Below are positions 1-9,020 of a stretch of 64,000 nt of DNA, piece after piece. Each line of letters begins with the position of its first letter. Position 1 is the stretch's first letter. Source of the DNA: Profundicola chukchiensis (lineage in GTDB: Bacteria > Bacteroidota > Bacteroidia > Flavobacteriales > Weeksellaceae); contig NZ_JANAIE010000005.1 of assembly GCF_029664245.1 (NCBI RefSeq), positions 124,001 to 188,000 of the forward strand, in the 5' to 3' direction. The notes under the pieces were generated by a model, which saw only the letters and a program-made list of their open reading frames with translations, ran no database searches and was not told where the DNA came from. The translations under genes were made by a program, and so were the position numbers.

Positions 1-2240
1 TTAGCACTCTTCTCGCGATCATTGCTTAAAGTTAGGGCTTTCTGATAATATTGAATCGATAAATCATAATTATCATCTTCGATATGACTATAATCGGTGA
101 AGTATTTATAATAAAGCTGATTTTTCTGTGCCCGACTATTGAATTCAAACTTAGGACCATTGGCATTGTTGAGGTCCATGACTAACACATGTCTGAAATA
201 GCCCAGCTTAGAAGTATTGAATAATGCATTCCCAATGAGTTCATTGGCCTTCATGGCTTTTGCATCCTTGCCTTTTCCGATTTTTTCTAGTGCTTGAAGT
301 GCTTGTGCCAATTCAAGTTTATTCATTTTATCTTTTAAGAATGGAAAATCCTTTAAGTTGTTCACTTTTAGTGAAATATGCTCTGGACTTTGATAGCTCA
401 CCCATTTTTCTTGTCCGAAGATGTACTTCGAAATATTATTGAATCCATTATATGCGGTTTTAGGTAACTTATCCACCGTTTCCCAAGTTTGACGGTCGAG
501 TAGGTAATAATCTCGCTGAATTCCATTGAACTTTTGTGCCTTTTGATAATATGCTACAGCTTTATCAAAATCAGCATTTCGCATCGCATGATCTCCATAA
601 ATCAACGCAAAGAACGATTGAATATCTCCCATATCGTTTTGATTGGAAACCAACCATTGCTCAAAAGCGTTTTTATTTGATTTTTGAATAAAGGCATCGA
701 GTTGTTGCGTAAGTTTTAAATTAGGGTTGTATTGCAACGCCGAAAGTTGATTGCTCATTAAAAACGACTTAGCTAAATCATTTTGTAAGAAATAGCGATT
801 GGCCAAAATATCTCGAATGAAATCTTTTGCGTCATCGGTGAACTGGCTATTTCCTTTTGGCTTAAATAAATCTGGGTAAGTACTAAAAGTTTTAGCCTCA
901 AAAGTGGCATCAATCTTTGGTTGAGCGACAATGTTGTTTAATACCAACATTTGGTTGATTTGCTTCTGATATAATGAATTCTTGGTTTTAATATTTTTTA
1001 AAATCGAAGTGCTAGAATCATAATCCTTTTCTAGGAAATAAATATGCGCTAAACTTAAGCTCCAAAACTCATCCTTTGAGGCTTTTTGAGCTGTTTTAAT
1101 AATATTTTTTAAGTCATTGAGTTGTCGAAACGTGTTGGAATAGAAGTCATCACCAGCTTTCAAGGGTAATCTTTTGCTGTGTGCGCATTGGTCATCATTG
1201 CACTGGAAATAAACCGGCAAATGATTTCTTTCTAATTGATCTAAAGCTCTTACGGTCAATACTTTTAAAATATCAGAATTCGCATCTATTTTCAGCATTT
1301 CATTCATGAAATACACCGGATTTGAGAAGTCATTATAAGCTAAAAGGAAATAGGCCATGTTTTTCTCTTCCTTAGTTTTAGCACTTTTTAAAAGCATTTC
1401 AAACTCATCCCATTCATTTAATCGCATAGAGGCATGAGCGCTTTTTTTCTTGTTTCTAGAGTGAATAAAAACTTGAAAGAAATTTTGATTCGCTTTTTCT
1501 AACATGCCCAAACCTCTTTGTGCTCCCGCCATCTGATCGAGTGCATACCAATACATAGGCGTATCTTTTTTCAGTGGCTCAACATATGTATTAAAAGCTG
1601 CAATGGCTTCATTATACTTTCGGGAATAGTGGTTTAATCTTACGATTTGATAAGCATATCTAAGTTTAATGTCTTGATTATCTGTTAGGTCGTAGCTTTT
1701 TGTTAAAACCTTTAAAACTTCATTATAATCAAGCTTGCTAACATCTAAATCATCTTCAGATCGCTCTGAATACCAATTATTGCTCGGAACATAGGTTATC
1801 ATCATATAAGGAGCTAGGTATTTAGCATAGGCCAAATAGGCTAGACCTTCTTGATATTTGTGATAGAAATCGGCGCCCATTTTTTTGCTCAATTCATGAC
1901 TAAGATTTCCTTTCTTCCAATTGTATAAATGTTTCCTGTCTATGATTTTAACCAGTGCATTGGTTTCCTCATAGCTAAGTTCATGTTGAAAATAAGAAAC
2001 CCAGTTTTCAATATTTTCATCTAAGATAAAGGGGGCTTTCTTTTGGTTATCTCCATAAAAACTGTCATCGCCGTAGTAGGAGGAATTTAGGGTAAACAAA
2101 AAAGGATAATAGGCCTCTTCTTGAACTAATTCCTGTACAAAGAGATTGAAGTAATCTGAGTCTGGATCATGCCATGAACAGCTAAAACTCTGCTGTATTC
2201 CAAGGTAGAATATAAGAACGCTTAATAAAAACTTTTTCAT
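1..2240 (-). CDS. Large secreted TPR-like repeat protein, 3' end beyond the window
   Basis: The frame is open from an ATG at 2240 to base 1, giving 746 codons without a stop; the C-terminus lies outside the window. It begins with a signal peptide (MKKFLLSVLIFYLGIQQSFS) followed by a cysteine, so it is exported and possibly lipidated. The rest is mostly helical, with many recurring AxxYxxxAL-type segments (for example YYQKAQKFNG and YYQKALTL near the visible end), as in degenerate tetratricopeptide repeats. No catalytic motif was recognised. Its ATG overlaps the stop of the upstream lipoprotein gene as ATGA, so the two are probably translationally coupled and may act together in the envelope. 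Function unknown; a scaffold role is inference. Confidence 0.8.
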   Translation of the reverse strand, partial: MKKFLLSVLIFYLGIQQSFSCSWHDPDSDYFNLFVQELVQEEAYYPFLFTLNSSYYGDDSFYGDNQKKAPFILDENIENWVSYFQHELSYEETNALVKIIDRKHLYNWKKGNLSHELSKKMGADFYHKYQEGLAYLAYAKYLAPYMMITYVPSNNWYSERSEDDLDVSKLDYNEVLKVLTKSYDLTDNQDIKLRYAYQIVRLNHYSRKYNEAIAAFNTYVEPLKKDTPMYWYALDQMAGAQRGLGMLEKANQNFFQVFIHSRNKKKSAHASMRLNEWDEFEMLLKSAKTKEEKNMAYFLLAYNDFSNPVYFMNEMLKIDANSDILKVLTVRALDQLERNHLPVYFQCNDDQCAHSKRLPLKAGDDFYSNTFRQLNDLKNIIKTAQKASKDEFWSLSLAHIYFLEKDYDSSTSILKNIKTKNSLYQKQINQMLVLNNIVAQPKIDATFEAKTFSTYPDLFKPKGNSQFTDDAKDFIRDILANRYFLQNDLAKSFLMSNQLSALQYNPNLKLTQQLDAFIQKSNKNAFEQWLVSNQNDMGDIQSFFALIYGDHAMRNADFDKAVAYYQKAQKFNGIQRDYYLLDRQTWETVDKLPKTAYNGFNNISKYIFGQEKWVSYQSPEHISLKVNNLKDFPFLKDKMNKLELAQALQALEKIGKGKDAKAMKANELIGNALFNTSKLGYFRHVLVMDLNNANGPKFEFNSRAQKNQLYYKYFTDYSHIEDDNYDLSIQYYQKALTLSNDREKSA

Positions 2241-3220
2241 AGTTGTAGGATTTTTCGGTTTTTTAGAAATCTTGAATCTAAATGATACCAAAGGATATGA
2301 GCTTTAGATTGAGTTTTCTGGTCAATTAAATTAATACTTTTTTCGATAAGTTCATTGGGGATTTCTTCGATTTTGATTTTGAAACCTGTGTTTAAGAACT
2401 GATTGAAATAGAAACCATCTTTTTCTATTTCATATTGATTCTCTGCTATTTTAGCGATTCCTGCTGTTGTGTCTAGCACTTGTGTAGACAGTCCATTGAT
2501 CAATCTTTTCTTGCCTAATTGATTGGTAACAATTCCCCAGGAATAAATTGGAAGCGCGTAGTCTAATTCTAAAGGATAATCCTCTACACTGGATAAATAG
2601 CTTTGGAGTAATTCATAATTTAAAATAGAATTGACTTCGGTGTCTTCTAAGGGAGATGAAGTGGCGTAGCACATTAAATAAGCCTTGTTAATCGGTGGAA
2701 CGCCATTGTTTTCTAAATCTCTTAATTGATGTAGACGAAGGGTAGAAGTTATTTCTTTTTGTGTTTGAGTTTTTAATCTCCTCAAAAACTCAAAATAATC
2801 TTGTTTTGTACTTGGTGTCCAATCACTATCAATTTGAATTTCATTCGCCAAGCTTAAATCCAATTCGTCTGCTCTAGAATAAATGCTTTCAGAAACTTTT
2901 TCAACAAGGAAATCTAAATCTTCTGAAGTAATATCAAACCAAGTTCTATTGGTGATGAAAATAACTGGAACGATTTCTTTATCCGTGCGGAAAGATTCTT
3001 TTTTGGTAATGATTCCCTGTGGTTCAAACCTACCATTGACTTTGTCTACATCAAAAAATCGAACGAATAAATGAGTTCCATTGCTTTCATCCAGGAATTC
3101 TTTTTCGGTTTGATCTAGTTCTAATGAACTTCGCCAATAATAAAAGGACGCTTCTCTTGGTTTTTGTTCGCAATTCAAAAATAGGAAGCAAAAGACTAAT
3201 ATGAGGCTTAATTTATTCAT
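2237..3220 (-). CDS. Predicted lipoprotein, possible TIM-barrel (DUF3142-like)
   Basis: A protein of 327 aa. The N-terminus is a lipoprotein signal ending LFLNC, with the lipidated Cys at residue 17. Residues 128-135 (IQIDSDWT) followed by a Tyr/Phe-rich helix, and later a STLRLHQL strand and the AYLMCY segment, resemble the strand ends of a (beta/alpha)8 barrel as in the uncharacterised DUF3142 proteins. This assignment is from memory of the motif and is tentative. It is the first gene of a coupled pair: its TGA stop overlaps the ATG of the large repeat protein. A TAnnTTTG promoter box lies about 22 bases upstream. Likely exposed on an envelope surface; substrate unknown. Confidence 0.75.
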   Translation of the reverse strand: MNKLSLILVFCFLFLNCEQKPREASFYYWRSSLELDQTEKEFLDESNGTHLFVRFFDVDKVNGRFEPQGIITKKESFRTDKEIVPVIFITNRTWFDITSEDLDFLVEKVSESIYSRADELDLSLANEIQIDSDWTPSTKQDYFEFLRRLKTQTQKEITSTLRLHQLRDLENNGVPPINKAYLMCYATSSPLEDTEVNSILNYELLQSYLSSVEDYPLELDYALPIYSWGIVTNQLGKKRLINGLSTQVLDTTAGIAKIAENQYEIEKDGFYFNQFLNTGFKIKIEEIPNELIEKSINLIDQKTQSKAHILWYHLDSRFLKNRKILQL

Positions 3221-3242
3221 TAGGAGGAGGGAAGATTCCTAA

Positions 3243-3250
3243 CAAATATA
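3243..3250 (-). promoter_or_regulatory. -7 promoter box for the lipoprotein/repeat-protein operon
   Basis: On the minus strand this reads TATATTTG, a perfect match to the Bacteroidota -7 consensus TAnnTTTG, about 22 bases from the ATG at 3220. I saw no clear -33 TTG at the usual spacing. Confidence 0.5.
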
Positions 3251-3274
3251 AGCTTTTATCTGCTTTTTTGGAAT

Positions 3275-5044
3275 TTAAACAATCTCCATTTTCTTTAAAA
3301 GGAAAGATGCGTTCATATTTTTGCAAACTCCGTTTTTCAAGCGATAATCGAAATTAAGCTCATCATTAATGATTTCTGCATCGAAATAATAATTCTTGAT
3401 TTCGGGCAATTCATTCTCTATTTCACATAAACTTAAATCATGGGTAGCAATAATTCCAGTGGAGTTGGAAGCGACTAATTTCTCTACAAATTTCTTAGAT
3501 CCAATCGCTTTGTCGGTGCTATTGGTTCCTTTTAAAATTTCATCTAAAATAATGAAGTAGTTATCGTTTTTAATCTCTTCTACAATGAATTTTAAACGTT
3601 TCAATTCCGAGAAGAAATAAGATTCATCATCCGCCAAGGAATCGGAGGTGCGCATGCTAGTAATTAGCTTTATCGGCGAATAATCAAATGATTCAGCACA
3701 AACTGGAAGCCCCATATTGGCCATAACAATGGAAAGGGAAACTGTTCGCAGAAAGGTGCTTTTTCCTGCCATATTAGCTCCTGTAATAATGAAAAACTGT
3801 TGATTTTCGATTAAGAAATCATTGTCTACACGTTTTTTTGTTTTCAATAAAGGATGACCTAATTGTGTGGCTTTAATGACATTTTGGTCCTGGTTGATGT
3901 TGGGATAAACATAGTCTGGATGATTAAATGCAAAATTGGCTAAGCTATTTTGTGCATCGAAAAAAGTAATCACTTCAAACCAATCTTCCACCTTGTTATG
4001 ATAGGTTTCTAGCCATTTTTCTACTTTAAAGGCATAGTTTAAATCCCATAATAAAAAGCCGTTCCCCACCAAAGCCATGATCATATTATTACGCTGATCG
4101 AAGCTGTCTAAAGTTTTAGAGAATTTTCTAAAAATTAAGGAGGCTTTTTCGTTTTCAGATTTAATTCTTTCTTGTTGAGCGATTAAAACCTCTGAAGTGA
4201 ATGTTGTGTTTTCAATCTTGTCTAAGAGTTTATAGTATTGAGAAAAAGTGTCTTTTGCTTTTCCTGCCTCGTTATAGATTTTATTGATCTTTTTTAAATA
4301 AACTCCTGAAATTCCTAATCCAACTAGGAACCAAAGCATAAGGATTTGATAACTAATAACATCAAAGAATACTAAAGCTAGAAGTAGGGCAGAGATAGCC
4401 GTAAATATTTGTGGCAACAACGACATAATATTCGGCAGGCTGGTTTTGTAATCTTTAATCCAAGCAATAATAGCTTGAGCCTTATGTTGAACTTTAACTA
4501 AATTTCCAATTGCTGAGAATTCTTGTCTCCAATTTGGCATGGCTGAAAGCTCTTTAATCCCAGTTTGTTTTTGCTTAATATTTTCGATGTGGTTCAATGA
4601 AAGCTGTTTTGCAAACTCGGCTTCACCTTCTTGGGTAACCGTTCTATTCATAAATTGAAAGAGAGAGCCTCTTCCAAATAAATCGATATCGTAGCTATAA
4701 AAATGTTTCGGATTTTCAAAAGTCTCGCCTTCGTTTAATTCTAAATAATCTCCGTTTTTAATGCGAATTTCTTTTTCATTTATTTCAAGTAACTCTTTGG
4801 TGAAATCACGTTGATATTGCAGATTTGAATGTCTTGAAACTAAAATTAAGAAGGCAATAATTCCCAAAACCCCAATACCAATGGCGATTTGGAGATTGCT
4901 CCAGAAAAAGTAGATTCCAACAATAATAGCGATAAAAAGAATTAATCTGATGCTGCTAGAAATGTTGAGTTTTTTCTTTAAAGCAGCTAAATTCGTTTGA
5001 TGTTTGGCTTTTTCTGCTTCGTTGAATTGTATAGGATCGGTCAT
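3275..5044 (-). CDS. Membrane-anchored MutS-like ATPase
   Basis: 589 aa. The C-terminal third is a MutS-type ABC ATPase: Walker A GANMAGKST at 422-430, Walker B FIILDE at 497-502, and the DDESYFFSELKRL helix and THDL switch typical of MutS. It lacks the N-terminal mismatch-recognition and connector domains of true MutS. Instead there are hydrophobic hairpins at about 32-70 and 210-250, so the protein is predicted to sit in the inner membrane with the ATPase in the cytoplasm. Members of this short MutS-related family are common in Bacteroidota and have no assigned role that I know of. A TAAATTTG -7 box lies 39 bases upstream. Confidence 0.85.
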   Translation of the reverse strand: MTDPIQFNEAEKAKHQTNLAALKKKLNISSSIRLILFIAIIVGIYFFWSNLQIAIGIGVLGIIAFLILVSRHSNLQYQRDFTKELLEINEKEIRIKNGDYLELNEGETFENPKHFYSYDIDLFGRGSLFQFMNRTVTQEGEAEFAKQLSLNHIENIKQKQTGIKELSAMPNWRQEFSAIGNLVKVQHKAQAIIAWIKDYKTSLPNIMSLLPQIFTAISALLLALVFFDVISYQILMLWFLVGLGISGVYLKKINKIYNEAGKAKDTFSQYYKLLDKIENTTFTSEVLIAQQERIKSENEKASLIFRKFSKTLDSFDQRNNMIMALVGNGFLLWDLNYAFKVEKWLETYHNKVEDWFEVITFFDAQNSLANFAFNHPDYVYPNINQDQNVIKATQLGHPLLKTKKRVDNDFLIENQQFFIITGANMAGKSTFLRTVSLSIVMANMGLPVCAESFDYSPIKLITSMRTSDSLADDESYFFSELKRLKFIVEEIKNDNYFIILDEILKGTNSTDKAIGSKKFVEKLVASNSTGIIATHDLSLCEIENELPEIKNYYFDAEIINDELNFDYRLKNGVCKNMNASFLLKKMEIV

Positions 5045-5083
5045 GTATATTTTTGTTGATAAAGGCTATAGGCAATAGCTGTG

Positions 5084-5091
5084 CAAATTTA
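5084..5091 (-). promoter_or_regulatory. -7 promoter box for the MutS-like gene
   Basis: The minus strand reads TAAATTTG, matching TAnnTTTG, 39 bases before the ATG at 5044. It lies between this gene and the 3' end of the corA-like gene, so the MutS-like gene probably has its own promoter. Confidence 0.5.
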
Positions 5092-5117
5092 GTTGGAAAT
5101 AGATGGATTCTTTGAAT

Positions 5118-6002
5118 TTAAAGAAATCTTTTTCTTTTAAACCAAAAGTAAATGATGATAGAAATGATGACCATCACCACCAAAACAATCGGATAACCAT
5201 ATTGCCATTCGAGTTCGGGCATGTTGACGAAGTTCATTCCGTAAAGCCCTACAATAAAGGTAAGCGGGAGAAAAAATGCCGAGAAAACAGTGAGTAGTTT
5301 CATGACATCATTGCTCTTTTGGGAGCTCACCGAGAGATAAGTATTCAATAAGTTATTAGAACTTTCTAAAACTTCATCATACATTAAATTAAATCTAACC
5401 AATCTATCATTAATATCTTGATAAGACATTTTATTTTCTTCAGAAACTTCAAGTTGTTGAATTACCGACTGGGTAATTTGAAGTAATTTCTTGGTAATAC
5501 GTGTTTGTGATTTATTGAAATAAAGGTCTTCCAATGAAATTTTATGATAATTTCTTAAGAAGATAGACTCTTCCATTTCATCAATTTGATCGCCTAGATA
5601 TTGAGCAGGTTCTTCGAAAGTTTGAAGCATCTTGTGAATAAGATATAGCATGAAATGCTCTGGACCTTTAAAATGTTTTGGAACATCTTCTAGAAAAGTG
5701 AAGTAGGCGCTATGCGTAGTAATGAGTACTTTTTCGTTGTAGAAAAAGGCAATTTTATTAGATAATTCGTTGATGCTGGTAATTCTATTTTGTGGTTGAG
5801 AACTAAAAGCACGCAGAATTAAAAAATCATAATTAGGAAGCTTTTCGATTTTAGGTAAATGTCCGACTTGCTGGGAGTCTTTAATTTGAAATAGCTCTAG
5901 ATTGTGGTCTAGAGCTATTTTATCTAATGTTTCCTTGTTCGGATTTCTAATATCTATCCAAAGGAAATTCTCGAAGTTGGTTTCATTATAATAATAATCC
6001 AT
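5118..6002 (-). CDS. corA: CorA-family divalent metal channel
   Basis: 294 aa with the CorA hallmark YGMNF at the end of the first C-terminal transmembrane helix (GMN near 255-257), an extracellular loop, a second helix and a basic tail (FKRKRF). The long N-terminal soluble part forms the cytoplasmic funnel of CorA pentamers. Expected function is Mg2+ (also Co2+/Ni2+) passage through the inner membrane. The proteins with this short loop also include ZntB-like Zn2+ transporters, so the ion is not certain. It lies 45 bases downstream of the S9 peptidase gene on the same strand. Confidence 0.9.
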   Translation of the reverse strand: MDYYYNETNFENFLWIDIRNPNKETLDKIALDHNLELFQIKDSQQVGHLPKIEKLPNYDFLILRAFSSQPQNRITSINELSNKIAFFYNEKVLITTHSAYFTFLEDVPKHFKGPEHFMLYLIHKMLQTFEEPAQYLGDQIDEMEESIFLRNYHKISLEDLYFNKSQTRITKKLLQITQSVIQQLEVSEENKMSYQDINDRLVRFNLMYDEVLESSNNLLNTYLSVSSQKSNDVMKLLTVFSAFFLPLTFIVGLYGMNFVNMPELEWQYGYPIVLVVMVIISIIIYFWFKRKRFL

Positions 6003-6047
6003 AAGGCCTTTATTTTTATTTCACTTCGAGTTTTTCCTCAGTTTTGA

Positions 6048-7955
6048 TTAAAGTGTATCCTTTAACCATTTAAAGAATTCATTTTGCCAAATCAAAGCAT
6101 TCTGTGGATTTAAAACCCAGTGATTTTCTTCAGGGAAATATAACAATTTAGATTTTAAACCTAACATTTGTGCCGCTTGGAAAGCTGATAATCCTTGTTC
6201 AATCGGAACTCGGTAATCTTTTCCACCTTGAATGATTAAGATAGGTGTATCCCATTTAGACACCATGTTGATTGGGTTGAACTCGTTATAAGCTTTGCGC
6301 GTATTCTCATTATCTTCCCAATACATTCCTCCAAATTCATTGATCAAGAAGAATAATTCTTCTGTAGTTCCCGCCATGGTTCTGGTATCAAAAACACCAT
6401 CATGAGCAATGAAAGTTTTGAATCTCTTATCGTGCATTCCTGCAAGATAGAAAACAGAATATCCACCGAAACTCGCTCCAATCGCACCAATTCTATCATT
6501 GTCTACGTAAGGTTCTTTGGCTACATCATCAATTGCTGATAAGTAATCCTGCATTACTTGTCCACCCCAATCTTTGCTGATTTCCGCATTCCACTCAACA
6601 CCATGACCTGGCATTCCACGTCTGTTTGGAGCTACAACAATATAGCCTTGAGAAGCCATTAGTGAGAAGTTCCAACGGTAAGAATAGAACTGAGAAAGTG
6701 GAGATTGTGGACCACCTTGAGCATATAATAAAGTTGGGTATTTCTTGTTCGGATCAAAGTTTGGCGGTAAAATTACCCAAACCAACATTTGCTTACCATC
6801 TGTAGTTGTAACATATCTTTTCTCAACTTTAGGTAAGTCAGTTTTGCTATAAATATCGTGGTTAACGTTAGTTAAAGGCTTAAAGTTTTTCTTCTTTAAA
6901 TCATAGCTAAAGATATCCGCAGCATGATTCATGTCGTTTCTTGTAACGATTAAATGATCACCTTTTTTAGCGATAATGCTGGTTACGTCAAACTGTCCTT
7001 TAGAGATTTGTTCTACTACAGGAGCAATTCTTCTTTTTCCAGGATAGTTCACCTTAAACAATTGAATCGTACCATCTACAGGTGCAACGAAGAAGATGTT
7101 TCTACCTTTTTCATCCCAGAAAAAGCTGCGAACAGTTCCGTCCCATTGAGCGGTTAGATTTTGTTTAACACCATTTTCTAAAACAACAATATCATTTTTG
7201 TCACTTTCGTTTCCATCGGTTTTCATCTGTAACCAAGCCAAAGCTCCTTGCGATGAAAACGCAGGATTGGTATCATATCCTTTGTTATCTTCCGTAATAT
7301 TCTCGGTAGTTTTCGTTTCAAGATTATACTTGAAGATATCTGTATTGGTACTAGTTACATAAGCTTTTCCTTTTTTCTTTTTGCTCACATAATAAATGTC
7401 TTTTCCGTCAGGCGACCAGATATAATCCTCGTCACCACCAAATGGACGTTGTGGCGTGTGGAAAGGTTGATCGTGCATAATGTCGATGCCGCTTGCATCA
7501 TCTGCACCCACTTCTTTGTAGAATAAATGATTGAAATTTCCGTCTTCCCAAGTGTCCCAATGACGAATATCTAAGTCTGAATAAATGTAAACATCAGATT
7601 TATCTAAATGCTTATAAACGTCACTTCCTTTAATGTTTTCAATTAAAACTTTTTGGTGAAATAATTTATGTTTTCCATCTGGAGAAACATTTTTATCTAC
7701 TGCATTCAAATGCGCTGCGTCGATTTCCTCTATAGCTCCACCAAGGATAGGCATTTTATAATATTTGGAATCGAATCCATTTTCGGCAATGTTGGGCGTC
7801 GTAAGTTTGTAATAAATCGTATTAAGATCCTTATCCGTTCCGATTACGCCTAATCTTTTAACTTCCCAAAGTTTTTCTGGCGTCATAACATTTTGTGCTT
7901 TCATCAATGTGCTGCTCAGTATTAATCCTACAATTAGGAATGCGTTTTTTATCAT
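6048..7955 (-). CDS. Secreted S9 family prolyl oligopeptidase-type peptidase
   Basis: 635 aa with an export signal (MIKNAFLIVGLILSS, cleavage near MKAQ). The N-terminal two thirds look like a beta-propeller, with repeated WSPDG/FSSQG blades. The C-terminal alpha/beta-hydrolase domain carries the catalytic triad: Ser495 in GASFGGYS, Asp580 in QGGKDYRVP and His612 in EENHW. This is the dipeptidyl/acylaminoacyl-peptidase branch of family S9, which trims short, often proline-containing peptides in the periplasm. It supports a peptide-scavenging lifestyle together with the M28 peptidase at 14 kb. Confidence 0.93.
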   Translation of the reverse strand: MIKNAFLIVGLILSSTLMKAQNVMTPEKLWEVKRLGVIGTDKDLNTIYYKLTTPNIAENGFDSKYYKMPILGGAIEEIDAAHLNAVDKNVSPDGKHKLFHQKVLIENIKGSDVYKHLDKSDVYIYSDLDIRHWDTWEDGNFNHLFYKEVGADDASGIDIMHDQPFHTPQRPFGGDEDYIWSPDGKDIYYVSKKKKGKAYVTSTNTDIFKYNLETKTTENITEDNKGYDTNPAFSSQGALAWLQMKTDGNESDKNDIVVLENGVKQNLTAQWDGTVRSFFWDEKGRNIFFVAPVDGTIQLFKVNYPGKRRIAPVVEQISKGQFDVTSIIAKKGDHLIVTRNDMNHAADIFSYDLKKKNFKPLTNVNHDIYSKTDLPKVEKRYVTTTDGKQMLVWVILPPNFDPNKKYPTLLYAQGGPQSPLSQFYSYRWNFSLMASQGYIVVAPNRRGMPGHGVEWNAEISKDWGGQVMQDYLSAIDDVAKEPYVDNDRIGAIGASFGGYSVFYLAGMHDKRFKTFIAHDGVFDTRTMAGTTEELFFLINEFGGMYWEDNENTRKAYNEFNPINMVSKWDTPILIIQGGKDYRVPIEQGLSAFQAAQMLGLKSKLLYFPEENHWVLNPQNALIWQNEFFKWLKDTL

Positions 7956-8109
7956 TTTACTAAAATTTACTGATTTAATTTCTGAAACGATATTCCATTT
8001 TCAGAAGTAGTAAAAATAAGGAATTAGTTTTGAATTGACGATTTAATCAGCCTTTGAAAGTTATTTCGTTCTTAAAAAATAGACCACGTAAATCATATTT
8101 TTAAACATG

Positions 8110-8135
8110 AAAAAAGCCACTCTAAAGTGGCCTTA
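8110..8135 (-). terminator. Rho-independent terminator after the T9SS cargo gene
   Basis: GCCACT/AGTGGC stem (8116-8131, 4-base loop). On the minus strand it is followed by six T residues, just past the stop at 8160. Confidence 0.8.
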
Positions 8136-8159
8136 AATTAATTTCTTAAATTTTAAACC

Positions 8160-8957
8160 CTATTTCTTCAAGACTTTTTTTGAAATAACTTCAGTATCCG
8201 TATAAAAGTTTATGATGTACATACCAGGGACTAAGTCCTTCATACTGGCTGTGCTCGAAGCTACTTCTTTCATCATCTTACCTTCTAAATTGAAAATCCT
8301 GATACCTTTCACGTTATCAAGTCCCTTAATGCTTACAAAATCAGTAGTTGGGTTAGGATAAATTTTGATTTTTTCTTGTCTTAAATCGCTTGTGCCTAAA
8401 TTTCCAATTTCAATTTTTACGTCATCCATACTGATATAGAAAATATCTGTAGAGTCATAATGTCTAAAAACAAGTTTCACATCTTGACCAGCGAATTCGC
8501 TGATGTCAACATTTACTGTTTTAGCTGGGTCATAATAAGCGGCGTCTAAAGTTTCTTCAAACACAGCGGTTTCTGTTCCTTCAAAACTTGCGTCGGATGG
8601 GATTACATAAACAGCATAATGTTCTTGGAATAATTCATCGTCTTCAAATGCTGCTACCTTAAAGCTTAAATTTAAATTGCTATCTGCTGGAAGGCTAATC
8701 GCTGGGCTGATAAAGGTATTGTCTGGGGTAAATACTTCAAAATACCACGAAAATGACCATAGAAATCCTGTGGTAAATGAATCCACTTCTTGATCTCCGG
8801 CATCTGCAAACTCCCAAAATTCGCCATCGCCATCACGATCTCCTAAGGTCCAATTGTTTAACGAGCTTTCATCATCAAAAGTCTCTTCAAAAATAACTTG
8901 CGCCTGAGCTGAAAATGCAAATAACAAGGCGCTAATAAATAGTAATTTTTTTATCAT
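8160..8957 (-). CDS. Secreted protein with T9SS type A sorting domain
   Basis: 265 aa. It has a signal peptide ending in AQA, then a domain of about 160 residues beginning FEETFDDESSLNNWT, typical of MAM/jelly-roll (choice-of-anchor) modules that bind sugars or proteins. The C-terminal ~75 residues are a Por secretion-system (T9SS) sorting domain: IYPNPTTDFVSI, a GIRIFNLEGKMM strand, LVPGMYIINF and a basic KKVLKK end. The protein should cross the outer membrane by type IX secretion and be released or anchored at the surface. Ligand unknown. A terminator hairpin lies directly downstream. Confidence 0.88.
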   Translation of the reverse strand: MIKKLLFISALLFAFSAQAQVIFEETFDDESSLNNWTLGDRDGDGEFWEFADAGDQEVDSFTTGFLWSFSWYFEVFTPDNTFISPAISLPADSNLNLSFKVAAFEDDELFQEHYAVYVIPSDASFEGTETAVFEETLDAAYYDPAKTVNVDISEFAGQDVKLVFRHYDSTDIFYISMDDVKIEIGNLGTSDLRQEKIKIYPNPTTDFVSIKGLDNVKGIRIFNLEGKMMKEVASSTASMKDLVPGMYIINFYTDTEVISKKVLKK

Positions 8958-9020
8958 AATTTTAAGTTTATTGAATATGAGTAAGTTATAAAGTTAAAAT
9001 TAATTAGACAAAAGAAATAT

